Shown one piece after another: positions 21,149 to 31,007 of a DNA stretch of 64,000 nt. Each line of letters opens with the position of its first letter. The first letter of the stretch is position 1. The DNA comes from Blastomyces gilchristii SLH14081 (taxonomy: Eukaryota; Ascomycota; Eurotiomycetes; Onygenales; Ajellomycetaceae), in NCBI RefSeq assembly GCF_000003855.2, contig NW_003101677.1:1157104-1221103 (forward strand). Reading direction: 5' to 3'. A model generated the notes under the pieces. That model saw only the letters and a list, made by a program, of their open reading frames with translations. It searched no databases and had not been told where the DNA came from. A program made the translations under genes and the position numbers.

Positions 21149-23825
21149 TTACAAACCCGCGGCCATATTACCCCGAGGTCTCTGATGTCCCATTCCGCCC
21201 GATACAACTAGAGGGCCGCTCTGCTTAGGGAGAGGTGCGGGTGGCGTGCTTGGAAACGATTGAGGTGGAGATATCGCTGGAGCGGTCTTATTTTTGAGAT
21301 CGTAATCATACGGCACTTGCGATGGGGGCGGTTTAGGGGGCAGATGGGCAGGAGTACCCCATTTAGCTATTGAGTCGCGGGTCATCATTGGAGAAGGCCC
21401 ATGATGACCAGGTGTCGAATGATTCATGGAAGAAGTAGGTCCGAGTATTTTGGCATTAGTTTGAGGGTTTGGTTGATTTGAATGGTGGTGGTTCGAGGGG
21501 TCCTGGTTGGCCCCTGCCCACGGTGTCGGAGTGGGATATTGAGGCGAGTGTACGCCAGCTGGATTTATGCCTGGCTGTTGAGGTGGGTTCCCTAGAAATC
21601 GAGTTTGAGGGCTGCTTCCAGGAACGAAAGATCTTGTTTGAGGGTTAAAGGGTGGACGGGAAAAACTTCCGGGAAGAGGATGTTGTCCTGAGTTGTTCTG
21701 ATGACTTGGTGCGAACGGCGGCTGGTTAGGAATCTGACCGTAAGGGTAAGTCGCCTGACTCGGATTCATTGAGTGTTGAGGGTAGTTTGGCCAGTGTGTA
21801 TTAGACGGATTACGCTGGGTAGGCGATGGAGAGTAAGCGGTTGGGTATTGTGGTTGATTCCAGTTTGAAGAGCTCTGTTGCTGGAACGGGACTGTGTTGG
21901 GATGGGAGGGATATGAACTCATTCCAGGCGAGGATCTGGTTGAAGGCTGTTGAGGCACCATTGGCGGGATCTGGTTGACCGGAGAAAATCCGGAGTATGG
22001 AGGGGATTGCTGCAAATGCCCCGGCTGCCAATTAGGTTGATTCATACGAGGCGGGATAGCAACAGGGTACTGTGGTGGTGCAGAAGTCAGGTTGCCCTGG
22101 GCTTGATATACCGCGTTTACATGGTTTCCATGCGGGAAATTAGCCGGCGGTGGTGAAGAAGTCGAGACGTAATAATGGGCTGGAGTACCAAACGACCCTT
22201 CAGCCATCATGCCACTGTATGGAAGCGGAGCGCTAGAGTATGGAGCCCCTGGATAATATGCATTGAACTGGGACCGTGCCTCGAAACTGTCGTCACGTGG
22301 CGTTCTCTGCTTGTGTCCTTTTCGTTTGCCATTCCCGGAGTTGGACCGTGACATGTTTGCACTTTGATCCCCGCTATTTGAATGGTCCGAAGTCTTGGAT
22401 TCAGGAAAATCCCTAAATATCCGCTCTCGAGCTTCCTGATATTTTGCTTCCCGCTCCTCTCGACTCAGGGTCGCCCGATCCTTTGCCGGAGTGGCTCCGG
22501 CCGATGATCCAAATCCTTCCTCATTAGTGCCGTCAGCACCGGCTTCCGATGTAGCTTTTGAAGGGGCTGAAGAACTAGGTGCCGTGCTTCCTGCACCCGA
22601 CACCCTTTCTCCTGGCTGACCAGACCGACGCATAATTTTCATCGCTGGTGCATTTGGAGGCGGAGTTTTGTTTGCATTAGGAGGTTGGAGCATGCTTAAA
22701 GGGGTTGGCCTAAATCTCGAGTTTAGTGGACTACATTGTTTATACTCAAAAATTAAGACTATCAGAACTCACACTCTGCACCAAGGGGTTCGGTGAAGTC
22801 GAACGGATGTCACATTATTATCAACAAAGTGAGTTAGATGATAATAATCGCCGAGCTTATGTGCAAGCAGCCGTCCAAACGCGTTGCACGGAGGCAATTC
22901 CAAAGACTGTTCACTATACGTGGGTTAGCACTGCATAGAGAGAGCTTCCGTTGGTAAATCAGACCTGCATACCTAGAACCTTTGATGAATGCAATGATTT
23001 TCTCTTCAAGTTGAAGTATCAATAACCGATCCTTTGGTGAACTCATCGCTTCAAGCAGTTTCTCATCTGGCTCATCGGGGAAACTATGGAGGCTCAGTTC
23101 ACTTTGGCCGTTCGGAGATACGATTCCCGGGAGGCACGAGTTATTAACTCGGGGTCTATTGGGAATGCGTTCGGATAAAGTTCCCTGGTCAGTTATCCGA
23201 TACAAGCGTCCACCCGCCTCTGAGCCGACTTGGGAGCTCGGGGCCCCAGAAGCGGGTCCTGAGAAAGAGTCATCTTCTTCTGCGGCTTGGACGCTAGCAC
23301 TATCATCTGGGCGCAACGATTCCTTTTCATCCATAGCAAAAGTCGTCACAGAAGCCATGCTCTTAGAGTCAAAGCTCGTTGGTTTAGTGGAAGAATTTGA
23401 AAGATGCGTTTGGTCGTCTTCAAAGGCTCCCTCAGGCTTAGCCACCCCATCATCACGGCTGTCTCCAGTGTCCGAATTGACTTCATGGCCCTTCTGCATG
23501 TTTATGTGGAAATCTTGCACCGACCTATTTAAATTCTCTATGGTATCGTGCGACTTCTGGTTTAGATTCTGAGGCGACTCATGAGCGGCGCTCTTCGAGT
23601 CATTTGAGGCTTCATCAATCCTCATCGGAGTACGGCTGTCAGGGCCAGTTTCAATCTGCGCAGAGTGGGTTTGCTGTGTTGGCGGAAGGCGCATTGCAGC
23701 AACCTAAGGCGAAGTATATTAGTTACATTATCCAGCAATATATTAATAAATCGAAAACTTGCAGTGCATACCGTTGCAAAGGAAGGGCGCTCCAGTTCTT
23801 GTTGAGAACGGTTGGAGGCCATCAT
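21149..23825 (-). CDS. R3H and SUZ domain RNA-binding protein
   Basis: Four exons: 23772-23825, 22973-23703, 22773-22913 and 21149-22709. The introns are 68, 59 and 63 nt (donors GTATGC, GTATGC and GTGAGT), giving 828 aa. The R3H domain spans about residues 245-310 across exons 2-4: LLILQLEEKIIAFIKGS, then SLELPPCNAFGRLLAHKLGD, YYHLTHFVDNNVTSVRLHR. The Arg-x3-His hallmark is present as RLLAH. The SUZ motif follows near residue 388 (LSREEREAKYQEARERIF). The N-terminal 240 residues are acidic and Ser-rich. The C-terminal 400 are Pro/Gln/Asn/Tyr-rich, prion-like and probably disordered. R3H-SUZ proteins (Drosophila encore, human R3HDM1/2, yeast Rbs1) bind single-stranded nucleic acid and act in mRNA or Pol III regulation. 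Splicing precisely restores the R3H core, which gives confidence in the model. Confidence 0.9.
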
Positions 23826-24673
23826 GCTGAGCTAACGAATAGCTAGGCCAACGGACAATACCAACAAATAATGTCAAGATATTAACGCAGCTTAATAGAG
23901 CATCGAGAGAGCAAGGATCAAATGGAGTCAATGTCGCAAGGAAATCCCACTTCACACAAGTCTATATCGTTGGGCGACATATCTCTGGGTAAGGAAATTC
24001 GCCGTATAACTTTTAAATGGATTAAGCGAGAGTCAACAAAGAAAGCAAGGGCGTGGATCAGGAAGCAGAGAACATGACGGAGCGCCCAGAGATTCGATGG
24101 GTGTGTTCGGCGGGTGATTGATGCGTATATCACATTCACTGTAGAAAAAGCGAGACAAGGCTACTCCAAGCTGTCAGCACAGAAGTTTCATGCTGCAGGA
24201 TCAAAATCCTGTGAGCAGCTGAAAAGACACGCGGTCCTCCAAAGAATGCAGGGCGATACTGGCGGGCAAAGAAGACGGGCTCACAGGCTGATCGGAGAAT
24301 GTGTGCAGAGTTCAACCGGAATGGGCTGGGCGATGAGGTTGCTTTGGGCAGTGAGCGGGTTTGTCGCTGGTGGGGATTTGTCGTTTGCAGGGAGAATGCG
24401 GTGTCTTTGTCAGCTCGTTGCCGCGCGGCTGCGCTAATCTAGCGCTCCCTTCAGATGCGGTAACACTACATTGACGATAAGGAAGGCAACGACAGGCTGC
24501 TAGAGGGTAGAGAAAATCTCAACACCTCCAGGTTTCTGCGCTCTATATATATATGCTCAGCTGGTTCGAAGTACGATATATTAGGGGCAACAACCCGCAG
24601 GAGAACACTGCAACACGCAACTCCGAGTCCAGTTCCTTCAATTAACTCTGCCCTATCTCACCTCAGGGATCCA
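23826..24673. promoter_or_regulatory. Divergent intergenic region, R3H/SUZ and zinc-knuckle genes
   Basis: About 850 bp between two divergent start codons, both for predicted RNA-binding proteins. No embedded gene is supported; a + strand frame at 24114-24437 lacks family resemblance. Confidence 0.4.
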
Positions 24674-25721
24674 ATGAATCGATATCGAAATATCCCTGGC
24701 CTAAGGCCAACTTCCAAGGCAACAGCCACTACCTTGTGCCAAAAGTGTTTGAAAAGAGATAAGTTTTCTACCGTTCATTTCATCCCAATGACGTCTTCGA
24801 CTAACTGAACAATACGACACTATAGCTATGAGTGTAAAGCATCGGCTCAGGAACGGCCGTATATATCCCGTCCCTCCAGGACACAGCAGCTGGCAAACCC
24901 GAAGCTTGTCCCAGAACTAATGAGCGATGTTCCAAATGATTTGTTGCGAACGTACGTCTGCATTCCAAGTCCTGTTACCAAATGCACCAGCTAACGGTTT
25001 TCACAGCAAAGGTGTGGCTGATGAACAACTAGCACTGAATGAGGGTGCACGGGGTCGTAATATGGGGGACTTAGAAGATGATAGAGACCATGATGGTATT
25101 CGAGGGCATCCTAGAAAACGGGTGCGATCTGTCTCTCCAGCGTACTCAGAACACTCCGTTTCTACAATCTCAACAAACCGCTCTTGGTCCCGATCTCCAC
25201 GGCGAAAACGAGCTACCTCGCCCTCCCGTTCTAGATCAAACGAACGCAGAAGCACGAGAAACAGAAATGTTTCACGAGACTCACATATTTCTTCTTCTTC
25301 TTTTGAAAGAAACGCAAGCACATTAAAAGGGAAAGAACGGGATTCAAGGCGAATAAGGAGATCACGGAGCCCAGTTGAACGAGGGCGACAGTATGACTCA
25401 GGCAGACGCGGCAGTTGGAGAAACAGATCGCGAAGCCAGAGTATGGATAGAAGCTCAATTGCAAAGCACCGGCGATCATTAACTCCTTACTCTCCCGAAC
25501 GAAGCGGTCGGCATACAGAGTCTGGTCGCGCCCGGCGCCAACGCACCCCCAAGGAATCCCAGAATATTTCACGGAGTCCTTCAAGGGAACGGGGTTACCA
25601 ACCTCCTTATGATAGGGGTAGAGGAATACCCCAAAAGCCACCACCGCGCAAGGAACGAAGCTTAAGCCCCTTCAGCAAACGCTTGGCGTTAACTCAGGCG
25701 ATGAATATGATGAATAGGTAA
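24674..25721 (+). CDS. ZCCHC10-like zinc-knuckle, Arg/Ser-rich protein
   Basis: Exons 24674-24758, 24816-24951 and 25007-25721 give 311 aa. Intron 2 (24952-25006) is ordinary GT-AG (GTACGT...CACAG). Intron 1 (24759-24815, 57 nt) reads ATAAGT...branch CTAAC...ATAC. Only this AT-AC removal keeps the frame and yields a perfect CCHC knuckle, C22-x2-C25-x4-H30-x4-C35 (CQKCLKRGHYSYEC). That is followed by the ZCCHC10-type tail ERPYISRPSRTQQL. The nearest GT-AG alternative deletes the histidine. Residues 100-311 are an Arg/Ser-rich region (for example SRSPRRKRATSPSRSRS), typical of nuclear mRNA-processing proteins. The family is found in eukaryotes as a small nuclear zinc-knuckle protein of unclear role; binding to RNA is inference from knuckle plus RS content. 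Confidence 0.85.
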
Positions 25722-26065
25722 TGGACTTGTTGTGTATGTTAGCTAGAGAAATACTTTTGACTGAAAAAGCATATCGCTTTTTATTTATTTCGTTCTGTTT
25801 GTCATACCCAGTTTTGATTTTCCAGCCCCGACTGCTATGGCCTATTGCGAGCTTCTGTTCCTTCGAAGCAAGGGTCATAAATTGGATCACAGATATTCCC
25901 AAATACTAAATTACAACATTCTTTAATTTATGTCAAAAGTTCAATACTTCGCTAATGTTCCATGCCCCAAACCGTAATGCCGTTCCTAACCCTCGTACAA
26001 ACTCCCTTGCATGCTATCCAGAATAATGAAACAAATATAGAAAACGAAATACCGCAACTCCTGCA
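25722..26065. other. Convergent 3' UTR spacer
   Basis: 344 bp of AT-rich sequence between the stop codons of the zinc-knuckle gene and the CWF18 gene. Nothing else is seen. Confidence 0.5.
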
Positions 26066-26704
26066 TCAACCCATCTCTGCGTCCTCCTCCCTTTGCCTCC
26101 TCTCTTCTTCAGCTTCATCCCTCTCCCTCAGGTGTATTCCCTCAACGAGGGCCCCTCCGTCAATGCCGACTTCCTGGCCATCCCCATCTAGGTCACCATC
26201 TTCAGAAGCCATATTTTTCTTCTTCCCTTCCGCTTCCCTTTGCGCATTCTGTATCCTCTCCCGAACCAATCTAGCGATCGCATTCTGAGTTCTCACATTT
26301 ACGATCTTCATCTTCTCGTCTAGATCTCGTTTTAAATCCCAGTTTGGCTTTTTAGGTTGTAGCTTAAACAGGTCGATCGGCTTATCGGCTTCCTCGTCCT
26401 CCTTTGCAGCTTGTTCGGTGGATATCGCGATTCTTGAAGCTTGTTCTTCCAGAGTGGTTTGCCCTTTTATTGGGTCATATTCGAAACCAAGCTTTGGTCC
26501 CCGAGTCTCGGGATCGTAGTTTCTTCCGGACAAATATCGTGTAGACACATCTGTCGGTGTTCCTTCCTTTGAGCTATCTTGCTTCGAGGTATCCTGTCCA
26601 GCGGAATCTTGTTCGGGCTGTTTGCGTTTAAGAGAAGCGAGCTTTGCCAGGCGGGCTTTTCGGTCCGTCGCCGCAGCGTCAAGGGTAGAATGCGAAGAGG
26701 ACAT
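26066..26704 (-). CDS. cwf18: Pre-mRNA splicing factor Cwf18 (CCDC12 homologue)
   Basis: Intronless, 212 aa. The start at 26704 (ATG encoding MSSSHSTLDAAATDRKARLA) is preferred because upstream residues in the same frame are unlike the family and include promoter-like sequence. Cwf18/CCDC12 hallmarks are the N-terminal helix RKARLAKLASLKRKQ, the core FEYDPIKGQTTLEEQ, DLFKLQPKKPNWDLKRDLDE and KMKIVNVRTQNAIARLVRER, and an acidic/basic C-terminal coiled tail. The protein is a small NTC-associated component of catalytic spliceosomes. It is transcribed divergently from the mitochondrial PPR gene, about 330 bp from that gene's start. Confidence 0.92.
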   Translation of the reverse strand: MSSSHSTLDAAATDRKARLAKLASLKRKQPEQDSAGQDTSKQDSSKEGTPTDVSTRYLSGRNYDPETRGPKLGFEYDPIKGQTTLEEQASRIAISTEQAAKEDEEADKPIDLFKLQPKKPNWDLKRDLDEKMKIVNVRTQNAIARLVRERIQNAQREAEGKKKNMASEDGDLDGDGQEVGIDGGALVEGIHLRERDEAEEERRQREEDAEMG

Positions 26705-27033
26705 GCTTAAATTGTGTAGCGAGGAAGAAATAAGAAAGGCAGGCGTGGAGAAAAAGGCTGTGATGTCTATATGTTTGGAAAATGGTCTGGCAGCGCCGAA
26801 GCCCGCGACGAAAACATCATTAAGGTTTAGCCACATCTCAGCCACACATCTGGTCAGCCACACCTCAAAAAAGAAAAGGTGAGTTCGAATTTCTCGGCTG
26901 CAGCGATTTCGAGATACGAAAATCCACTCGCGCCCTTGAATTCTCGTCTCAATTATCCCAGGTTTACAAGCTATGTGAGTGGCATATACAGATTGGATAC
27001 CTTCAGTTGCGCTCTCTATGCTTGCGTCCCTGC
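26705..27033. promoter_or_regulatory. Compact divergent promoter of CWF18 and PPR genes
   Basis: About 330 bp between the two start codons. The length depends on which PPR start codon is used. No defined factor site is claimed. Confidence 0.4.
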
Positions 27034-29667
27034 ATGCTCGCTCGCCCATGCAGTGTTTACCACTGCGAGCATCGGTGCTCGCAAGCCAGCAAGCGCTTGT
27101 CAATTAGACACCATGCTTTCCGCCGCGAAGTCACTTTGCCTAGATATGTAACTAGATATTATCATAATCGAGCCCGGCCCCGCTACGAAAATGTCCAGGA
27201 CCAGGATGTTTTATGGCCCATGTCTGCTGAACAGGGACTCCTCTCTTCCCTCTTCTCCGTCCGCAGGTTGCAATTCCGGAACCCAGCGTCACAAACTCGA
27301 CATCTCCCCGACGCATCTACAATTCCGCATATGGGACGAATCCCCTTGCAGAGGGGTTTCACGACCTCTTGCTTATACAATTCCGCTATCCAACGTCGAT
27401 TGTACACATCTCACCCAACCACCTTATCCGAAACCAGCAATGTATATCAGTCGGACCAAGATACCTACGGGAATCAAAATATCCCCCTTGAAAATAACAG
27501 ATTCAGCGCTGGCGCGGAAAATTCACCAAAATTTCCCTTGGAGAAGGCAGTTGCACAGAACCCGTCGCAAAAACCGAACACAGAAAGATCCGATGGCGGC
27601 ACGGGCCAGATTTTCCCTCCTTCAAGTTCGCCGCTGAGATCAACATTCCGAGAACTTATAAATAAGGCAATAGCCTCGACAGCTCGCAAGACCCGCCGCC
27701 ATTTAATTCCCAGTCAGTATCATTACGAATACTCAGTGAGATCAAGGTGTCTGTACATTGATACTCTCATTCATCCCGACTGGAACGAAAATTTTGGACT
27801 GGTGTTCTCGCATAAGGTCAGAGGGGAGAATATGGAGACTGTATGGGACAAGCTGAAACTTGATCATGAAGAAGACGCTCTGGAGTGGCTAACTGGCGTC
27901 GACTGGACTGCGGAAGATCCTACCCATTTGGCAAGGAAGTGGAGCCGAGTTCACCGTCGGCCAAAGGAGACACTATGGCCTCCCATTGCATTGTGGTTAC
28001 TCCTCAATTCTCCTCGAGCGTCTCTGGCATTTCTGTTAGCGACAGATGTTTTCCCAGCTCCTCCTTTTAGCATGGTCGCGAAATGTTTTCTTTATCTCGA
28101 TGCCTTTCACTATGAAGAGCTTACACGGGATGAGCGGTCTAAACAACACTATCACGAGGCGTTAAGAACTTGCCTAAACCCAGAGAAGTGGCCAGTCCTG
28201 AAGGCGTATGAACGTGGAATACGCCTATTTCTTAAGCGAAGTGCGCCCGAAGATCTGAATAAGGCATTGTCCACAATCATAGATCGGAGAATTTTTATTG
28301 GTTTTGAGACAGCAACATACTTAATGGACCTCTTTACCAAGCGGCAGGATATCCCTAGGGCACTAAGCTCTTTAGGATTAATTACGGATACCCCTGACTA
28401 CACTCGATTTCTCTCAGATCCGAGAGTGCAACAACGCTGCTGCAAGCTCCTCACTTTGGACCATGTCATTGAGGAGAACGACGATCGATACTTTAGGATC
28501 TTACCGGAAATACTCAAAATTGGCGTGCCATTAAATCAACCCATGCTAAACATCATTTATCGCAATGCACTAAAGCAAAAAGTCCCAGCATCAGTGCCGC
28601 ACGTTCTTCATGAAATGGGGGAAAAAGGCATTCCACCAGATTCTTATACCTATATCTCGCTTCTAGATGATGCTGTGTCCCGCCGTGACCTTCAGCATCT
28701 TGATGTGATAATACGGGAAATTAGTAGTCAGGAGTCCCTCAGGAAGAACCCCTTTATCACCAGCAAGCTGCTTCACGTTTTCTATTCACTGGACCGCGTC
28801 AATCCCGATGAAGGGTGGGGAGATGCTGATGTCTTCGGCCGCATGCTTAACATATACAGCGCAGCACATGACGTCCAGCCTCTCGTGGATTTAGGTGTCG
28901 TTCGGGTAGACGAGTTCGCCCTAGAAGAACGTGAAGTATCTGGAAATCCCCCTCCCTCGAGTCACGCTCTTGTTATTATGATTGCTGCATTTCTGAGGAT
29001 GCAGAATCGGCGAGTCGTCAACAATATTTTTGATCGCTTTATAAACCTTCGCGACCAAGGGCATGAATCGTTCGGACCACTAGCGGAAAGCGACTACATA
29101 TATAACGTGTTCGTCCAGGAGTTTGCTCGGCGGCATTCAGGTCGGATGCGGAATTGCGTCAGGGTACTGGATAAGATGCTGCAGCCACTTCCCGCCACTG
29201 CAGTTCTCCGGTCTCAAAACAACCGCCAACTGGAGCAAGTGAAGCCGACTGTCCAGACATGGACCATTATCCTCACCGCGTTTATCCGCGATCGGCATCC
29301 CAACGCTATCGAAAAGATTCGAAGCATGATGCAGGAGCAGGGTTTGAAGTTCAATGAAGTCACCTGGAATGTAGCCGTCGCAGGTTTTTCCACTATGCAA
29401 ATGGTGGATGAGACTGCCAATGCAGTGAACGCGATGATGAAAGAGGGATGGGCTCTTGATGAATATACACTGAATAGTATGGGGTGGATCCACGACCGTG
29501 ATCGATTACTTGCTCTTGTGGATAATGTGGCCACCAAAATCCCTGGTCATGCAAATCATCGATTAGCTGAAGGTGAAGGACTCAGTGAGCCAGTCGAAAT
29601 CGAAGGATACGACGAGCCAGTTGAAAGTCAAGAGAATGCGGAGATGACAGATGAATCACCCTCCTAG
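27034..29667 (+). CDS. Mitochondrial pentatricopeptide-repeat (PPR) protein
   Basis: Intronless frame of 877 aa from the first in-frame ATG at 27034. The first 130 residues are Arg/Ser/His-rich with almost no acidic residues (for example RCSQASKRLSIRHHAFRR), as expected for a mitochondrial presequence. Helical-repeat PPR-like units appear in the second half: PASVPHVLHEMGEKGIPPDS (Y-TYISLLDDAVSRRD), VQTWTIILTAFIRDRHPNAI, and FNEVTWNVAVAGFSTMQMVD followed by NAMMKEGWALDEYTLNS. The middle (about 280-500) is a helical domain rich in Leu and Arg. Fungal PPR proteins of this size bind and stabilise mitochondrial transcripts; the target cannot be read from sequence. The start is uncertain: a second ATG in another frame near 27114 (MLSAAKSLCL) could be a spliced first exon. 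Confidence 0.85.
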   Translation: MLARPCSVYHCEHRCSQASKRLSIRHHAFRREVTLPRYVTRYYHNRARPRYENVQDQDVLWPMSAEQGLLSSLFSVRRLQFRNPASQTRHLPDASTIPHMGRIPLQRGFTTSCLYNSAIQRRLYTSHPTTLSETSNVYQSDQDTYGNQNIPLENNRFSAGAENSPKFPLEKAVAQNPSQKPNTERSDGGTGQIFPPSSSPLRSTFRELINKAIASTARKTRRHLIPSQYHYEYSVRSRCLYIDTLIHPDWNENFGLVFSHKVRGENMETVWDKLKLDHEEDALEWLTGVDWTAEDPTHLARKWSRVHRRPKETLWPPIALWLLLNSPRASLAFLLATDVFPAPPFSMVAKCFLYLDAFHYEELTRDERSKQHYHEALRTCLNPEKWPVLKAYERGIRLFLKRSAPEDLNKALSTIIDRRIFIGFETATYLMDLFTKRQDIPRALSSLGLITDTPDYTRFLSDPRVQQRCCKLLTLDHVIEENDDRYFRILPEILKIGVPLNQPMLNIIYRNALKQKVPASVPHVLHEMGEKGIPPDSYTYISLLDDAVSRRDLQHLDVIIREISSQESLRKNPFITSKLLHVFYSLDRVNPDEGWGDADVFGRMLNIYSAAHDVQPLVDLGVVRVDEFALEEREVSGNPPPSSHALVIMIAAFLRMQNRRVVNNIFDRFINLRDQGHESFGPLAESDYIYNVFVQEFARRHSGRMRNCVRVLDKMLQPLPATAVLRSQNNRQLEQVKPTVQTWTIILTAFIRDRHPNAIEKIRSMMQEQGLKFNEVTWNVAVAGFSTMQMVDETANAVNAMMKEGWALDEYTLNSMGWIHDRDRLLALVDNVATKIPGHANHRLAEGEGLSEPVEIEGYDEPVESQENAEMTDESPS

Positions 29668-29941
29668 CTATACCAATACCCTCGGTGGTGGTGTTCTTGT
29701 TCATGTAAATTATTTAGACTTGGATCTCTCTTTGTTTAATTCGTTTGTACTGTACAGTGTCAACTATGGAAATGTAGAGCTATGTTCAGAATTTTTGTAT
29801 ATATGCATTATAGGATATTTAGCTCAGGCAGGCTATTGATCTGCCCTTGAATAAAAGACGAGAGACAATTTCATGCAGAAATCTCATCTTTGATTATTGG
29901 TTTGTGAGTGTTCAGGGTATCCTCATACTATATAAGTGAAA

Positions 29942-29989
<48 letters not shown>

Positions 29990-30086
29990 CCCGCTTTATG
30001 AACAACACGGAACTCCCAACGCCATGCGCTTCCGTAAGTTAATGATGGATCCTCCCGCACGGAAGAGGGTCAGCTCTTTCCTTTTT
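29668..30086. other. Spacer with a 54-base poly(A) run
   Basis: 419 bp between the convergent PPR and KSH1 genes. An uninterrupted run of 54 A residues occupies 29945-29998. Nothing else is recognised. Confidence 0.6.
29945..29998. repeat. Poly(A)54 homopolymer
   Basis: Fifty-four consecutive A on the + strand, flanked by AAGC and GCCCGC. It could be a slippage-expanded tract, the tail of a reverse-transcribed insertion, or partly an assembly artefact. Confidence 0.9.
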
Positions 30087-30675
30087 TCACTGACCCATGA
30101 ATAGAGATATCTGGAATCCATCACTGTGCATTAGTAAAGACCGTTCATCAAAACGCGAAATAGCCCAGAAATAAATCATTGTTGGAAATGCACTATTTCC
30201 ACCCAATAATTTTTTTTAAACAAAGAGAAAAGAGAATAAGAGAAAGAATGAAGAAAACTTACAGCCATAGCCAGACAACATAAACTGACGTACGGGCTTA
30301 GCCGTTCCCCAACCCGCGCGCATTTCCAGAATATCCCGAAGAAGCTATATGCATTCCACCACCGAACGGCGGTTAGTCAAAGAAAACAGACATAGTAAAA
30401 CGTAGAAATAAATCCACTATAATAAACTTGCGTACCCGTTCTGGTTGCGATCCATAATCCCCGGCATTATCGAATGGGCATAGGTACTTGTGCAGATGAT
30501 AAGGAGGATAACGAGGAGGAGGGATTGGAAGTTGAAAAGGGCAGTCTGTCAAGAAAGAAAGGAATGTCCCATTAGTAGCTGCTGGATGAAAAAGAGAGTG
30601 AACGTGAACAGCACGAAGGAAAGAGCTGCTACGGGATGGACGCGATCTGAGAGTTGCTTGCTTGTTACTTACCAT
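30087..30675 (-). CDS. KSH1: KISH/TMEM167 secretory-pathway membrane protein
   Basis: Four tiny exons: 30673-30675 (the ATG alone), 30436-30545, 30263-30344 and 30087-30110. The introns are 127, 91 and 152 nt, with donors GTAAGT, GTACGC and GTAAGT. They assemble a 72-aa protein, exactly the yeast Ksh1 length. Conserved landmarks are MTALFNFQSLLLVILLIICT (N-terminal membrane segment), MPGIMDRNQNG, FFGIFWKCARVGERLSPYVS and a second membrane segment LCCLAMA-ISLFMGQ. KISH proteins are Golgi/ER membrane proteins required for early secretion. A first exon made only of the start codon is unusual but is seen in fungal small genes. Each junction keeps frame and family sequence, so the model is strong despite its fragmentation. 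It diverges from TAF13. Confidence 0.93.
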
Positions 30676-31007
30676 GGTGGAAGTGAGTGATTGCTTTGTT
30701 GTTTGTTGAAGACGGTTTCAGTTGTAGGCCCCCGCAACACTCCAAATGAAATAAATCCTCCAGGGCAGTTTCACCTTTATATAAGCTCGGATTCTCACAA
30801 CGCGTCGGCCGTTCATTCATCCACGAACTTCCTTTAAGACAAGATAAATAGAGACATGAACATCAGCATCATCATCATCACCACTTAAGTGTCGACAAGC
30901 ACCCTAGCCTGCTTAGCTCATCTTCATCGCTTCGTTGCCCAACCATATCGCATAACACTGCCAAGTCACTATTAGACGCGCGCCACTCCAACTCTAACCT
31001 AAGCGCC
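30676..31007. promoter_or_regulatory. Divergent promoter of KSH1 and TAF13
   Basis: 332 bp between start codons. A CAT/ATC trinucleotide-like run (catcagcatcatcatcatc) lies near 30860-30880 in the TAF13 leader. No TATA box is confidently assigned. Confidence 0.4.

Noticed and set aside
24759..24815. U12-dependent (minor spliceosome) intron
   Set aside because: The donor ATAAGT and branch CTAAC do not match the U12 consensus (ATATCCTT, TTCCTTAAC). A U2-type AT-AC intron fits better.
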